Assembly (NCBI GenBank): GCA_002386465.1
Contig: DGIT01000059.1
Span: 1 to 29,719, forward strand
DNA length: 29,719 bases
From: Burkholderiales bacterium UBA4615
GTDB lineage: Bacteria > Pseudomonadota > Gammaproteobacteria > Burkholderiales > Burkholderiaceae_E
Direction: 5' to 3'
Made by a program: the position numbers and the translations under genes. This document shows positions 1 to 7,644 of the stretch, piece by piece (positions within the stretch are counted from its first letter, which is position 1; the number at the start of each line of letters is the position of its first letter). Below the pieces are notes generated by a model. It saw only the letters and a program-made list of their open reading frames with translations. It was not told the origin of the DNA and did no database searches.

Positions 1-491
1 TCGCTCAGGCCTACCGCATCGGGGTCCACGGAATGCAGATCGGCCAGCACGTCGATGAACGAGTTCGACATGATCATGCGGCGGTCTTCCGGCACCCATT
101 GCTGGGTATCCTCGGCCTTATAGAGCGGATGGCCGTCGATCATGCCCATGACATAGAAATGAGCACCCGTGACCGAGGTGTCTTCGCAAAAACCGAGTGC
201 TGCCGGGACTGGGACCGGTGTGGCCCCGAGCCCGCGAATGACCGACCATTCGCGGCCCATGTCATGCGCCTTTGGCAGCAGCTCGCCCATTGGGGGGCGA
301 CGGATCACTGCTTCGTTGCCTTTGGCGTCACGCAGCTTGAAGGTCAGATTGGAGTGCCCGCCTTCAAGTCGGACCCAGGTCAGTGGCGGCGTGAGCTGCG
401 GCACATGGGCGGTGATCCAGGCCTCAACCGCCGGGACGTCGTAGCCTGGCGTGGCGCTGCCTGCGGTGGCCGTATGAGCGGTGTCGGTCAT
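1..491 (-). CDS. Phosphotransferase-family (APH/ACAD10-like) kinase, N-terminal part, cut by window edge
   Basis: An open frame starts with ATG at 491 and runs off the left edge after 163 codons. The visible protein begins MTDTAHTATAGSATPGYDVP and contains the nucleotide-binding strands of the aminoglycoside-phosphotransferase fold: a glycine-rich segment (EGGHSNLTFKL, about residues 43-53), then AVIRRPPMGELLPKAHDMGRE, which is typical of the acyl-CoA-dehydrogenase-associated (ACAD10 N-terminal-like) branch, and the FYVMGMIDG segment. The catalytic loop would lie off the edge. Its ATG overlaps the TGA of the acyl-CoA synthetase upstream (ATGA), so the two are translationally coupled. Family members usually sit beside acyl-CoA dehydrogenases and synthetases and are thought to phosphorylate hydroxylated acyl substrates; the substrate here is unknown. 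Family assignment is firm, exact role is inference. Confidence 0.85.
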   Translation of the reverse strand, partial: MTDTAHTATAGSATPGYDVPAVEAWITAHVPQLTPPLTWVRLEGGHSNLTFKLRDAKGNEAVIRRPPMGELLPKAHDMGREWSVIRGLGATPVPVPAALGFCEDTSVTGAHFYVMGMIDGHPLYKAEDTQQWVPEDRRMIMSNSFIDVLADLHSVDPDAVGLS

Positions 492-2197
492 GCCTGGGAT
501 TCCTTGATCAGGGCGCCCGCGCGGAGCAGTGCGGCCACCGCTTCATCGCGCAGTTCGCGTTTGAGAATTTTGCCCGAGGGGGTGCGCGGCAACGGCTTGA
601 GGCAGGTGCGGATATAGCGCGGCACCTCGAAGCGCGCCAGGCGTTCACCCAGAAAACCGCGCAGGGCGTCGACATCGAGTGCGGCATCGCAATGAATGGT
701 GGCGCCCACTTCTTCGCCCAAGCGGTCGTCGGGCACGGCATACACCGCCGCCTCATGCACCTGCGGGTGCTCGAGCAGCGCGGCTTCCACTGCACCGCAG
801 CCGATGTTTTCGCCACCGCGAATGATCAGATCCTTGCTGCGATCGACGATGTAGAGATAGCCGTCTTCATCAAACTGCGCGACATCGCCCGTGCGAAACC
901 AACTATCGGCATCAATCATCTCTGCATTGACGTCCGGCCTGTTCCAGTAGCCGTTGAACATGGCTGTGCCACGCACCAGCAGTTCGCCGCGAGCGCCCGT
1001 GGGCACTTCGCGCCCAGCCTCATCGACGATCTTCAGTTCCATGACTGCGGAGCACCTGCCAGAGCTAGCTGGCCGATCCAGATAATCCTGACCGCCAATG
1101 CCCACGCCGATCGCATTTGTTTCGGTCATGCCCCAGCCGGTGCCGGGGAAGGCCTGCCCGAAGGCGCGACCGATCTCGCCGACCTGCTCGGGCGCACGCG
1201 GTGCGCCGCCCCCGCCCACGGCCAGCAGCGAAGTGAGGTTGCGTTGACCATCGCGCGCAAAACGCACCAGGTCGCCAGTCATGGCGGCGGGCGCTATGAA
1301 TGACGTGAGCCGCTCGCGCTCGATCAGTTCAGCGCCCTGCGCTGCATCCCACTTGTACATGCACACCAGCTTGCGCTGCGCACGGTAACTCGACAGGAAG
1401 ATGGCGTGGGAACCCGTGACGTGAAAGAACGGCACGGCCATGAGGGATCCGGATTGCTCTGCAGGGGGTTGAATCTCAATCCCTGCCATCTTGGCTGCGG
1501 CATGCGCATCCAGTTCCCAAGAGAGCAGCGCAGACAGAATCGCCCGATGCGTACTGACGACGCCCTTAGGATGTCCGGTGGAGCCTGAGGTGTAGAAGAT
1601 GGTGGCTGGATCATCCGCAGCCACCTGCGCGGGCGGCATAGCCTCGTCGGCAACACGTGCCAGCAGATCCTTGAGGCGTGTTGTACCTGGCCCAGTCTCG
1701 TCGGTTCGCACGCTAATGACCTGCACTGCCGGGCGCTGTGCGCACCGCGACAGTCGCCCGATACGCTCGGCGTCTGCAAAGAGCACGCGTGCGCCGCAGT
1801 CGGTGAGCCCATAAGCCAGTTCGTCCGGCTGCCACAGTGCGTTCATGGCCACTGCGATCGCGCCCAACGAGGTGATGGCCATGAAGGCCAGCACCCACTC
1901 GGGGTAATTGCGCATGGAGATGGCCACCCGATCGCCATGTTGCACGCCGAATTCGCGCACCAGCCCTTGAGCGATGCGCGCCGCCAGCGCCTGCGACTGC
2001 GCAAACGACAAGCGTTCTTCGTTGTAAATCAGAAAGGCCTTGTCGCTGACACTCTGCTCGAACAATTCGCGCAGCGACGTGGGAGCATTGACGAACACAC
2101 GCAGTGTGCGTGCGCCAATGGCCTGCGTCTGTAGGGCATAGGGCTGACCCGGCGCCGTCAGCTCGGCGAGGGCCGAGGCACGGGTGATGGTGGTCAT
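488..2197 (-). CDS. Acyl-CoA synthetase (AMP-forming, class I adenylate-forming enzyme)
   Basis: This 569-residue enzyme activates a carboxylic acid to its acyl-CoA through an acyl-AMP. The P-loop motif FYTSGSTGHPKG is at residues 201-212, the GWGMTETNA (A5) motif at 354-362, the SWFRTGDVA (A7) motif near 432-440, the hinge DRSKDLIIRGGENI (A8) at 452-465, and the catalytic lysine motif PRTPSGKILKREL (A10) near 537-549 with K543. All core motifs are intact and the length suits a fatty-acyl or aryl-CoA ligase of the caiC/fadD class. ATG at 2197 is preceded by GGAG about nine bases upstream. It ends in an ATGA overlap with the kinase-like gene downstream. Context suggests activation of a short or branched acyl substrate feeding the neighbouring dehydrogenases, but substrate cannot be read from the sequence. 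Confidence 0.9.
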   Translation of the reverse strand: MTTITRASALAELTAPGQPYALQTQAIGARTLRVFVNAPTSLRELFEQSVSDKAFLIYNEERLSFAQSQALAARIAQGLVREFGVQHGDRVAISMRNYPEWVLAFMAITSLGAIAVAMNALWQPDELAYGLTDCGARVLFADAERIGRLSRCAQRPAVQVISVRTDETGPGTTRLKDLLARVADEAMPPAQVAADDPATIFYTSGSTGHPKGVVSTHRAILSALLSWELDAHAAAKMAGIEIQPPAEQSGSLMAVPFFHVTGSHAIFLSSYRAQRKLVCMYKWDAAQGAELIERERLTSFIAPAAMTGDLVRFARDGQRNLTSLLAVGGGGAPRAPEQVGEIGRAFGQAFPGTGWGMTETNAIGVGIGGQDYLDRPASSGRCSAVMELKIVDEAGREVPTGARGELLVRGTAMFNGYWNRPDVNAEMIDADSWFRTGDVAQFDEDGYLYIVDRSKDLIIRGGENIGCGAVEAALLEHPQVHEAAVYAVPDDRLGEEVGATIHCDAALDVDALRGFLGERLARFEVPRYIRTCLKPLPRTPSGKILKRELRDEAVAALLRAGALIKESQA

Positions 2198-2291
2198 GGA
2201 AAGCGTCTCCGTCGTCGCGTTGCGCCTGCCGAATATCGAATGGCGCGCTGCGGTGATGTCTCAGGTGTGTTTGAGCCTGATGATACCGATG

Positions 2292-2747
2292 TCACCCGCT
2301 GGCTGTCGGGTCTTCGCCCGAGAGGTGTCTCTGGGCGGCCGCGCCCAGCTTGGCATCGAAGGTAGCGAGCGGTGCTTGCAGATGGTCGGCGAGCCAGAGG
2401 TAGGACGCGTCGTAGCCTGAAAGATCGTAGCGGTGCGCCAAGGTGAAGGCTTCAAGCGGCGGCACAGCGAAGAGCTCGACACCCACATCTTCGAAATCCC
2501 GTATCGCCCGTGAAGCAAAATCGGACGAGATGGCCCGCCTTCGGACTTTCTGGCGCGCCACATTACAAAGCTCGAAGCTCAGTAAAAACGGAGCGCATAG
2601 CCGACGCCCGCGGATCCACGCCACAGCTTCTTGCGTCCACGTTTCGGGAAATACCGTTGAGGCAAGGACACTGGCATCGATCACCAGCGTGGGTCGTAAG
2701 GCGTAGGCGACAGGCGGCTCTGCAACCATCAGTCGCGCACCAATCAT
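2292..2747 (-). CDS. vapC: PIN-domain ribonuclease toxin (VapC/FitB type)
   Basis: The 151-residue protein has the four acidic residues of the PIN nuclease fold in the expected order: D24 in VIDASVLAS, E59 in SFELCNVAR, D113 in YDASYLWLA and D131 in TFDAKLGAAA. VapC-type toxins are Mg-dependent endoribonucleases, usually cutting tRNA or rRNA, and are held inactive by the cognate antitoxin. The ATG at 2747 overlaps the antitoxin stop (ATGA), which is the usual coupling in these modules; an in-frame ATG at 2729 is an alternative start and would still leave D24 in place. The active site looks complete, so the toxin is probably functional. The module sits inside the acyl-CoA gene run and was probably acquired there. 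Confidence 0.88.
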   Translation of the reverse strand: MIGARLMVAEPPVAYALRPTLVIDASVLASTVFPETWTQEAVAWIRGRRLCAPFLLSFELCNVARQKVRRRAISSDFASRAIRDFEDVGVELFAVPPLEAFTLAHRYDLSGYDASYLWLADHLQAPLATFDAKLGAAAQRHLSGEDPTASG

Positions 2748-3061
2748 GTCCCGTCCCCGTAACGGTTGTCGCGCATCTCACGAATGATGTCGACCGAACT
2801 GGGCCCCGTTCCATTGGGAAACCGCTTGAGCGCCCGCTCGTAGACTTCATCCACGGTCAGCCTTGGCCGCTGAGGGGGTGCAGGTGGCAGTCTGTTCAGG
2901 ACGGGGTCGGAGCCGAGCGACTGTGTGGGTGCAACCTGCGAGGCCCACTCCAGCATGGCCATCAGTTCGGCCTGAAGCGAACGGCGGTTGCGTGCGGCAC
3001 GGGCGCGCAGCCGTTCGGCGAGTGCATCCGGGACGTTCTTGATCGACAGATTGACGGGCAT
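2744..3061 (-). CDS. vapB: Ribbon-helix-helix antitoxin (VapB/FitA type)
   Basis: A 105-residue protein starting MPVNLSIKNVPDALAERLRA, a ribbon-helix-helix DNA-binding segment of the FitA/Arc type: a short strand (VNLSIKNVP), then two helices with RAARNRRSLQAELMAML. The C-terminal half (VDEVYERALKRFPNGTGPSS) is the likely toxin-binding tail. I chose the ATG at 3061 because the RHH strand normally begins within a few residues of the start; the same frame is open upstream to 3187, but that extension would translate the palindromic operator. The antitoxin would neutralise the PIN toxin encoded immediately downstream and, as RHH antitoxins do, repress its own promoter. Confidence 0.85.
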   Translation of the reverse strand: MPVNLSIKNVPDALAERLRARAARNRRSLQAELMAMLEWASQVAPTQSLGSDPVLNRLPPAPPQRPRLTVDEVYERALKRFPNGTGPSSVDIIREMRDNRYGDGT

Positions 3062-3083
3062 GGCGGTCTCGTTGAAGCGGTTG

Positions 3084-3119
3084 GATCCAGAATGGATCTT
3101 GAAAGATCCATTCTGGATC
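3084..3119. repeat. Perfect 17-bp inverted repeat, probable antitoxin operator
   Basis: The arms GATCCAGAATGGATCTT (3084-3100) and AAGATCCATTCTGGATC (3103-3119) are exact reverse complements separated by only two bases. The arms themselves contain smaller GGATC/GATCC half-sites, so the site offers several copies of one short motif, the usual layout for ribbon-helix-helix repressors. It lies 22 bp upstream of the antitoxin ATG and includes the likely -10 box. There is no T-tract, so it is not an intrinsic terminator. Operator role is inference. Confidence 0.7.
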
Positions 3120-3138
3120 TGCGCGGTTAGGTGGTCAA
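3110..3138 (-). promoter_or_regulatory. Likely sigma-70 promoter of the toxin-antitoxin operon
   Basis: On the minus strand TTGACC (3138-3133) is followed after 17 bases by CAGAAT (3115-3110). The -35 box matches the consensus at five of six positions and the -10 box at four of six. The -10 box lies inside the right arm of the 17-bp palindrome, so a bound repressor would block polymerase. This fits autoregulation of the antitoxin gene that starts at 3061. Confidence 0.5.
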
Positions 3139-3226
3139 CCCACTTCAGTTCTAGGCCATGCGGATGAGTGCGTGCGCTCACATCCATCCAAAAATGCTAC
3201 CGCACAGGGTGACACTCGGTCATCGG

Positions 3227-3775
3227 TCATTCGACCGTATCGGTCCACAGCCGCTTCCAGCCCTCGTGCCCTAACCCCCGAAGGGTCTCGATGTTCCGTT
3301 CGAAAATCTCGGCGGCGTCCGGAAAGGCGGCCACCGCGCGTTCGACGCTGTCTTCACGCAGCAAGTGCAGCATGGGAAACGGTGAGCGGTTGCTGCAGTT
3401 TTCAACGTCACCGGGCGTACTGTCGGCAAAGACATAGGCCGGGTGAAAGCTGGCAATCTGCAGGACGCCCTCATAGCCACCTTGGCGCAGTGCGCGCTCT
3501 GCTTGACGCAGAAAAGCGCTGTACTCGATGAAGTCGGTCAGTGCCTGCGGGTGGATCAACAACGTGGTGTCGATGTCCTGCGGATCAGCGCCGGCCAGCA
3601 ACGCCAGCTCATCACGCAGGCCCGACAGCAACTCATCGGCACTGCGAACCTCGGTCACCACGTACCGGATCTGCTGCTTCACATGGACGGCTTTGGCGAA
3701 GGGACACAGATTCAGTCCGATGACCGCCACCTCCAGCCAACGCTGTGTGGCGGCAATGACCTCGGCCGCACTCAT
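3227..3775 (-). CDS. DUF1415 family protein
   Basis: The 182-residue protein matches the DUF1415 family, found widely in beta- and gammaproteobacteria and without a known function. Diagnostic segments are the N-terminal helix with TQRWLEVAVIGLNLCPFAKA (residues 10-29), TTLLIHPQALTDF near 70-82, and GVLQIASFHPAYVFAD near 103-118 followed by NRSPFPMLHLLRE. The length is normal for the family and no catalytic site is assigned. The ATG at 3775 is 13 bp after the stop of the carboxyltransferase gene, so it is probably cotranscribed. It is the last gene of the compact run before the toxin-antitoxin pair. No signal peptide or membrane segment is seen, so it should be cytoplasmic. Confidence 0.85.
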   Translation of the reverse strand: MSAAEVIAATQRWLEVAVIGLNLCPFAKAVHVKQQIRYVVTEVRSADELLSGLRDELALLAGADPQDIDTTLLIHPQALTDFIEYSAFLRQAERALRQGGYEGVLQIASFHPAYVFADSTPGDVENCSNRSPFPMLHLLREDSVERAVAAFPDAAEIFERNIETLRGLGHEGWKRLWTDTVE

Positions 3776-3788
3776 GCTGAGAAACGAC

Positions 3789-5396
3789 TCACATCCGGAA
3801 CACGCCGAAGCGGGTGTCGGGAATGGGTGCGTTCAGGCTCGCCGACATGGCCAAGCCCAGCACGCGACGCGTATCGGCCGGGTCGATGATGCCGTCGTCC
3901 CACAGGCGGGCACTGGCGTAGTAAGGGTGCCCTTGGGTGTCGTACTGCGCACGCAGCGGTTCTTTGAATGCGGCTTCTTCTTCGGCGCTCCAGCTGCCGC
4001 CGCGGCCTTCGATGCCATCGCGCTTGACCGTGGCGAGCACCGACGCAGCCTGCTCTCCACCCATCACGCTGATGCGCGCATTGGGCCACATCCACAAAAA
4101 GCGCGGTGAGTAGGCGCGCCCGCACATGCCGTAGTTGCCGGCACCGAAGCTGCCGCCGATGATGACTGTGAACTTGGGCACCTGCGCGCAGGCCACTGCC
4201 GTGACCATCTTGGCGCCGTTGCGCGCGATGCCTTCGTTCTCGTATTTGCGGCCCACCATGAAGCCGCTGATGTTCTGTAGAAAGAGCAGTGGCACTTTGC
4301 GCTGGCAGCACAGCTCGATGAAGTGGGCAGCCTTCAGGGCAGACTCTGAAAACAGGATGCCGTTATTGGCGATGATGCCCACCGGCATGCCATGGATGCG
4401 CGCAAAGCCGGTCACCAGCGTCGTGCCGTAGCGTGCTTTCCATTCATCCAGATCCGAGCCATCGACAATCCGCGCGATGACTTCGCGCACGTCGTAGGGC
4501 TTGCGCGTGTCGGTGGGCAGCACTCCATGCAGCTCACGCGGGTCATAGCGTGGCGACACCGGGTCGGTCAGCACCAGCTGAGACGGCTTGTGCCAGTTCA
4601 GGTTGGCCACGATGCGTCGGGCAATGGCCAGCGCATGACGGTCATCTTGTGCAAGCCAGTCGGCCACGCCCGACAGGCGCGTGTGCACATCGCCACCGCC
4701 CAGGTCTTCGGGCGACACCACTTCGCCGGTGGCCGCTTTCACCAGCGGGGGGCCACCCAGAAAAATGGTGCCCTGATTCTTGACGATGACCGATTCATCG
4801 CTCATTGCCGGCACGTATGCACCGCCTGCCGTGCACGAACCCATCACCACCGCGATCTGTGGGATGCCGCGCGCCGACAGATTGGCCTGGTTGAAGAAAA
4901 TGCGCCCGAAGTGATCGCGGTCGGGAAAGACTTCGTCCTGGTTAGGCAGATTGGCACCGCCCGAATCGACCAGATAGATGCAGGGCAGGCGATTCTCGGC
5001 GGCCACTTCCTGCGCCCGCAGGTGCTTCTTGACGGTGACCGGATAGTAAGTGCCACCTTTGACCGTGGCGTCATTGCACACGATCACGCATTCCACGCCT
5101 GACACCCGCCCGATGCCGGTGATGATGCCGGCGCACGGCGCTTCGTTGTCGTACATGTCGTGCGCGGCCAGCGGCGAGAGCTCGAGAAACGCAGTCCCGG
5201 GATCGAGCAGCTGATCGATCCGATCGCGCGGCAGCAGCTTGCCGCGGGCGGTATGGCGTGCCCTGGCGGTGTCGCCACCGCCCGCTGCGGCGCGGTCCAC
5301 CTGGCTGCGCAGGTCAGACACCAGGCCGCCCATGGCGCGCGCGTTGTGGAGGAATTCGTCGCTGCGGACTTCAAGACGGGATTCGATGGCAGGCAT
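3789..5396 (-). CDS. mccB: Methylcrotonyl-CoA carboxylase beta subunit (carboxyltransferase)
   Basis: A 535-residue biotin-dependent carboxyltransferase, the usual length for MccB/LiuB. With the biotinylated alpha subunit it would carboxylate 3-methylcrotonyl-CoA to 3-methylglutaconyl-CoA in leucine breakdown. The N-terminal half has GKLLPRDRIDQLLDPG, LPCIYLVDSGGANLPNQDE and SCTAGGAYVPAMSDE; the C-terminal half has NNGILFSESALKAAHFIELC and the acyl-CoA binding glycine region GGSFGAGNYGMCGRAY, then WPNARISVMGGEQAA. These features separate MCC from propionyl-CoA carboxylase beta chains. I placed the start at the ATG at 5396 (MPAIESRLEVRSDEFL) because family proteins begin there; an open extension to 5516 overlaps the upstream HAD gene. 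No alpha subunit gene lies in the window. Geranyl-CoA carboxylase is a less likely alternative. Confidence 0.9.
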   Translation of the reverse strand: MPAIESRLEVRSDEFLHNARAMGGLVSDLRSQVDRAAAGGGDTARARHTARGKLLPRDRIDQLLDPGTAFLELSPLAAHDMYDNEAPCAGIITGIGRVSGVECVIVCNDATVKGGTYYPVTVKKHLRAQEVAAENRLPCIYLVDSGGANLPNQDEVFPDRDHFGRIFFNQANLSARGIPQIAVVMGSCTAGGAYVPAMSDESVIVKNQGTIFLGGPPLVKAATGEVVSPEDLGGGDVHTRLSGVADWLAQDDRHALAIARRIVANLNWHKPSQLVLTDPVSPRYDPRELHGVLPTDTRKPYDVREVIARIVDGSDLDEWKARYGTTLVTGFARIHGMPVGIIANNGILFSESALKAAHFIELCCQRKVPLLFLQNISGFMVGRKYENEGIARNGAKMVTAVACAQVPKFTVIIGGSFGAGNYGMCGRAYSPRFLWMWPNARISVMGGEQAASVLATVKRDGIEGRGGSWSAEEEAAFKEPLRAQYDTQGHPYYASARLWDDGIIDPADTRRVLGLAMSASLNAPIPDTRFGVFRM

Positions 5397-5403
5397 GTGT
5401 GCG

Positions 5404-6108
5404 TCAGAGGGCGAGCAGGGCAGGAAGGTGGTGCATATCGCGAAAGACCGCGCTGGCACCGACGTCAAGCAAGGCATGCGGATCATTACGTTCGCAATAA
5501 CCCAGTACGGTTGCACCCGCAGCCAGACCGGCGCGTACGCCCACCGGCGTGTCTTCGATGACCACGCAGTGAGCAGGCTGCACGCCCAGCGCCAGTGCGG
5601 CCATCAGATAGACGTCGGGTGCCGGCTTGGCGCGTTCGACCATGTCGGCACCGAACAGACGCGAGGGCTGCGCAGTGTCCGAGGTGTGTGCGGGCGAAGC
5701 AGCCTGCAGCGGGAGGCTTTCGAAGCGATGCAGCAGACCGGAGGTGCCCAGGGTTAGCCGCATCTTGGCGCGATCACCGCCCGAGGCCACGGCCACTGGA
5801 ATGCCACGTGCCGACAACTCATCAAGCACCTGCACGATGCCGCGCACCGCAGTGACGCGCGCACGCAGGGCGGCGTTGCGTCGTTCAAGGTAGGTATCGA
5901 CCCAGTTTGAGGGCAGCGGGCGGCCCAGCATGGACTCGATCAGGGCGACATCATCGCGCAAGGATCGGCCCATGAAGGCTTCAGCGGCTTCGTGTTCGGT
6001 CATATTCAGACCCGCTTCATTGGCCATAGCCGCCAGCACGCCCATGGTGATCGGTTCGCTGTCGACCAGCACCCCATCACAATCGAAGATCACGGCTTGA
6101 GCGCGCAT
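5404..6108 (-). CDS. HAD-superfamily hydrolase (beta-phosphoglucomutase/phosphoglycolate phosphatase-like)
   Basis: A 234-residue HAD subfamily IA protein. Motif I is FDCDGVLVDSEP with nucleophile D9 and acid/base D11; motif II is the VAVASGG serine; motif III is the lysine in RAKPAPDVYL; motif IV is VIEDTPVGVRAGLAAGA. A four-helix cap lies between motif I and motif II. Such enzymes hydrolyse small phosphorylated metabolites; the substrate cannot be told from sequence. It starts at 6108, 20 bp after the DapB-like gene, and ends 7 bp before mccB, so it is part of the same transcript. Its place among acyl-CoA genes is seen in related genomes only as gene order and does not define a role in leucine breakdown. 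Confidence 0.85.
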   Translation of the reverse strand: MRAQAVIFDCDGVLVDSEPITMGVLAAMANEAGLNMTEHEAAEAFMGRSLRDDVALIESMLGRPLPSNWVDTYLERRNAALRARVTAVRGIVQVLDELSARGIPVAVASGGDRAKMRLTLGTSGLLHRFESLPLQAASPAHTSDTAQPSRLFGADMVERAKPAPDVYLMAALALGVQPAHCVVIEDTPVGVRAGLAAGATVLGYCERNDPHALLDVGASAVFRDMHHLPALLAL

Positions 6109-6128
6109 GCGACGGGGCTGCGTTCCGA

Positions 6129-6950
6129 TCAGAGGTCCATTACACGATCGAGGCCACGTGTCACGCCAACGCGCCCGCGCACGGCCCGAATGGCCAACAG
6201 CGCACCGTCCACATAGGGCTCGGCACTCGTGCCTGAATCATGGCGGATCTGCAGGCGCTGGTCGGGGGCACCGAACACGGCCTCCACGCTCAGCGCATAG
6301 CCGGGCACGCGCAGCGCATGCACAGGGATTCCAGACATGGCAGCACCGCGTGTTTCGCGCGGACCGCGCACCTGATCGACCGGTACCGCCTCGGGGCGAC
6401 CCTGGCCGCGAGCCGCAGCCAGGCGCACGGTGAGTTCACGCACCGTGCCCGAGGGCACATCGATCTTGCCAGCTTTCGCATAGTCGATCAGTTCGACATC
6501 GGGCAGATAACGCGCGGCAATCTCGGCAAATTTCAGCAGCAGAACAGCCGTGATCGCGAAGTTGCCGCAGGCCAGCACCCCACGCCCAGCCGCGCGCGCG
6601 CGCGCATCGATGGCTGCATAGTCTTCATCGGACAAGCCGGAAGTGCCCACCACCACGTCGGCGCCTGCATCAAGCGCACACATCACATTCGCCAGCGCCA
6701 CGTCGGGTTTGCTGTACTCAACGAAGACATCAGCCCCGTGGCTCAGGGCTGCAGGGGCATCGGGAAAGACCGAACCTCTGACTGACTCCACGCCGAGCGC
6801 CTCGGCCAGAGGGCGGCCTGCAGCCTTTCTGGCAATACCTGCCACCAGTTGCATGTCGGCACTACGCACAATGCCATGGGCAAGTGCGGAGCCTGCCCAG
6901 CCGGTCACACCGGAGAGCACGATTCGAAGAGGAGGGCTGGTCGTAGTCAT
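6129..6950 (-). CDS. Divergent DapB-like (dihydrodipicolinate reductase family) protein
   Basis: The 273-residue protein has the DapB layout: an NAD(P)-binding fold with LSGVTGWAGSAL (residues 12-23), then VFVEYSKPDVAL (75-86), VVGTSGLSDEDY (100-111), ACGNFAI (127-133) and KIDVPSGT (162-169). In true DapB the segment before the PSGT motif carries two histidines and a lysine that handle the substrate (the HHxxK pattern). Here it reads IDYAKAGK: both histidines are gone and only the lysine (K162) remains. The GDIVGEH segment of typical DapB is also replaced (RVPGYALSVEAVF). It may therefore reduce another substrate, and a normal dapB probably exists elsewhere. The ATG at 6950 overlaps the stop of the upstream hydrolase (ATGA). 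Family placement is good, the lysine-biosynthesis role doubtful. Confidence 0.75.
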   Translation of the reverse strand: MTTTSPPLRIVLSGVTGWAGSALAHGIVRSADMQLVAGIARKAAGRPLAEALGVESVRGSVFPDAPAALSHGADVFVEYSKPDVALANVMCALDAGADVVVGTSGLSDEDYAAIDARARAAGRGVLACGNFAITAVLLLKFAEIAARYLPDVELIDYAKAGKIDVPSGTVRELTVRLAAARGQGRPEAVPVDQVRGPRETRGAAMSGIPVHALRVPGYALSVEAVFGAPDQRLQIRHDSGTSAEPYVDGALLAIRAVRGRVGVTRGLDRVMDL

Positions 6951-7612
6951 AGGCGAAGGTGTTGTCCAAAAAAGGCGAGGGTACGTGACAACGCAGTCAG
7001 CGCGCTGTCTTCGTGCCAGTCGGTGTGACCATGGCGATTGAACCCGTGCCCGGCCGGGTACAGGTGGCAGGCAGAGTCTGGAAAGGCGCGACTGATGCGT
7101 CGCACGGTGTCCAGTGGAATCATCGGGTCATGCTCGCCAAAATGAAACATCGCAGGTGCCTGAAGCGGTTCGTGCAGATAGGCGCTTGTCTGCCCGCCGT
7201 AATAGCTCACCGCCGGCAGCCCTAGGCGCATGGCACTGAGGCAGGCGATTGAGCCGCCCCAGCAATAGCCGGCGACACCCGTGGGCAGGCCTTGAGCGCA
7301 CTGCTGCTGCACCGCCTGAATATCGCGAAGCGGGGTATCGACCCCCAAGGCATCGACCAGACGCCGGCCTGCCGCGACACCCTCCGGGGTGTAATCGAGT
7401 TCGCACCCCGGCTCAAGGCGATCAAACAATGCGGGGGCGACCGCCAGGTAGCCCGCTGCGGCGAACTGTTCGGTCGCAACCCAGCGAATATGCGCGTTCA
7501 CCCCAAAGATTTCCTGCACGATCACGATACAACCGCGCGCCTCGCCCTCAGGCTGCGCCACATACGCGCTCAATGGCTGACCGTCGTGGGTGACGATCTG
7601 CACCGTGCTCAT
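6947..7612 (-). CDS. Dienelactone hydrolase family protein
   Basis: A 221-residue alpha/beta hydrolase with the dienelactone hydrolase signature: VQEIFGVN (oxyanion/Glu segment), nucleophile Cys in GYCWGGSIA, Asp in FGEHDPMIP and His in GHGFNR. The use of cysteine as nucleophile is characteristic of this family, which opens lactones such as dienelactone in chlorocatechol breakdown, though many members have other ester or lactone substrates. I chose the ATG at 7612 (MSTVQIVTHDGQPLSAY); the frame is open to 7723 but the extra residues overlap the end of the acyl-CoA dehydrogenase and look unlike the family. It overlaps the DapB-like gene by four bases and lies 32 bp after the dehydrogenase. No aromatic ring-cleavage genes are nearby, so a general esterase/lactonase role is likely. 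Confidence 0.88.
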   Translation of the reverse strand: MSTVQIVTHDGQPLSAYVAQPEGEARGCIVIVQEIFGVNAHIRWVATEQFAAAGYLAVAPALFDRLEPGCELDYTPEGVAAGRRLVDALGVDTPLRDIQAVQQQCAQGLPTGVAGYCWGGSIACLSAMRLGLPAVSYYGGQTSAYLHEPLQAPAMFHFGEHDPMIPLDTVRRISRAFPDSACHLYPAGHGFNRHGHTDWHEDSALTALSRTLAFFGQHLRL

Positions 7613-7644
7613 TGGACTAAGCCCATCGGCCTCAGCTCGTCGGA

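Noticed and set aside
3062..3187. N-terminal extension of the antitoxin
   Set aside because: The frame is open, but the extension would translate the palindrome and promoter, and RHH antitoxins normally start right at the DNA-binding strand.
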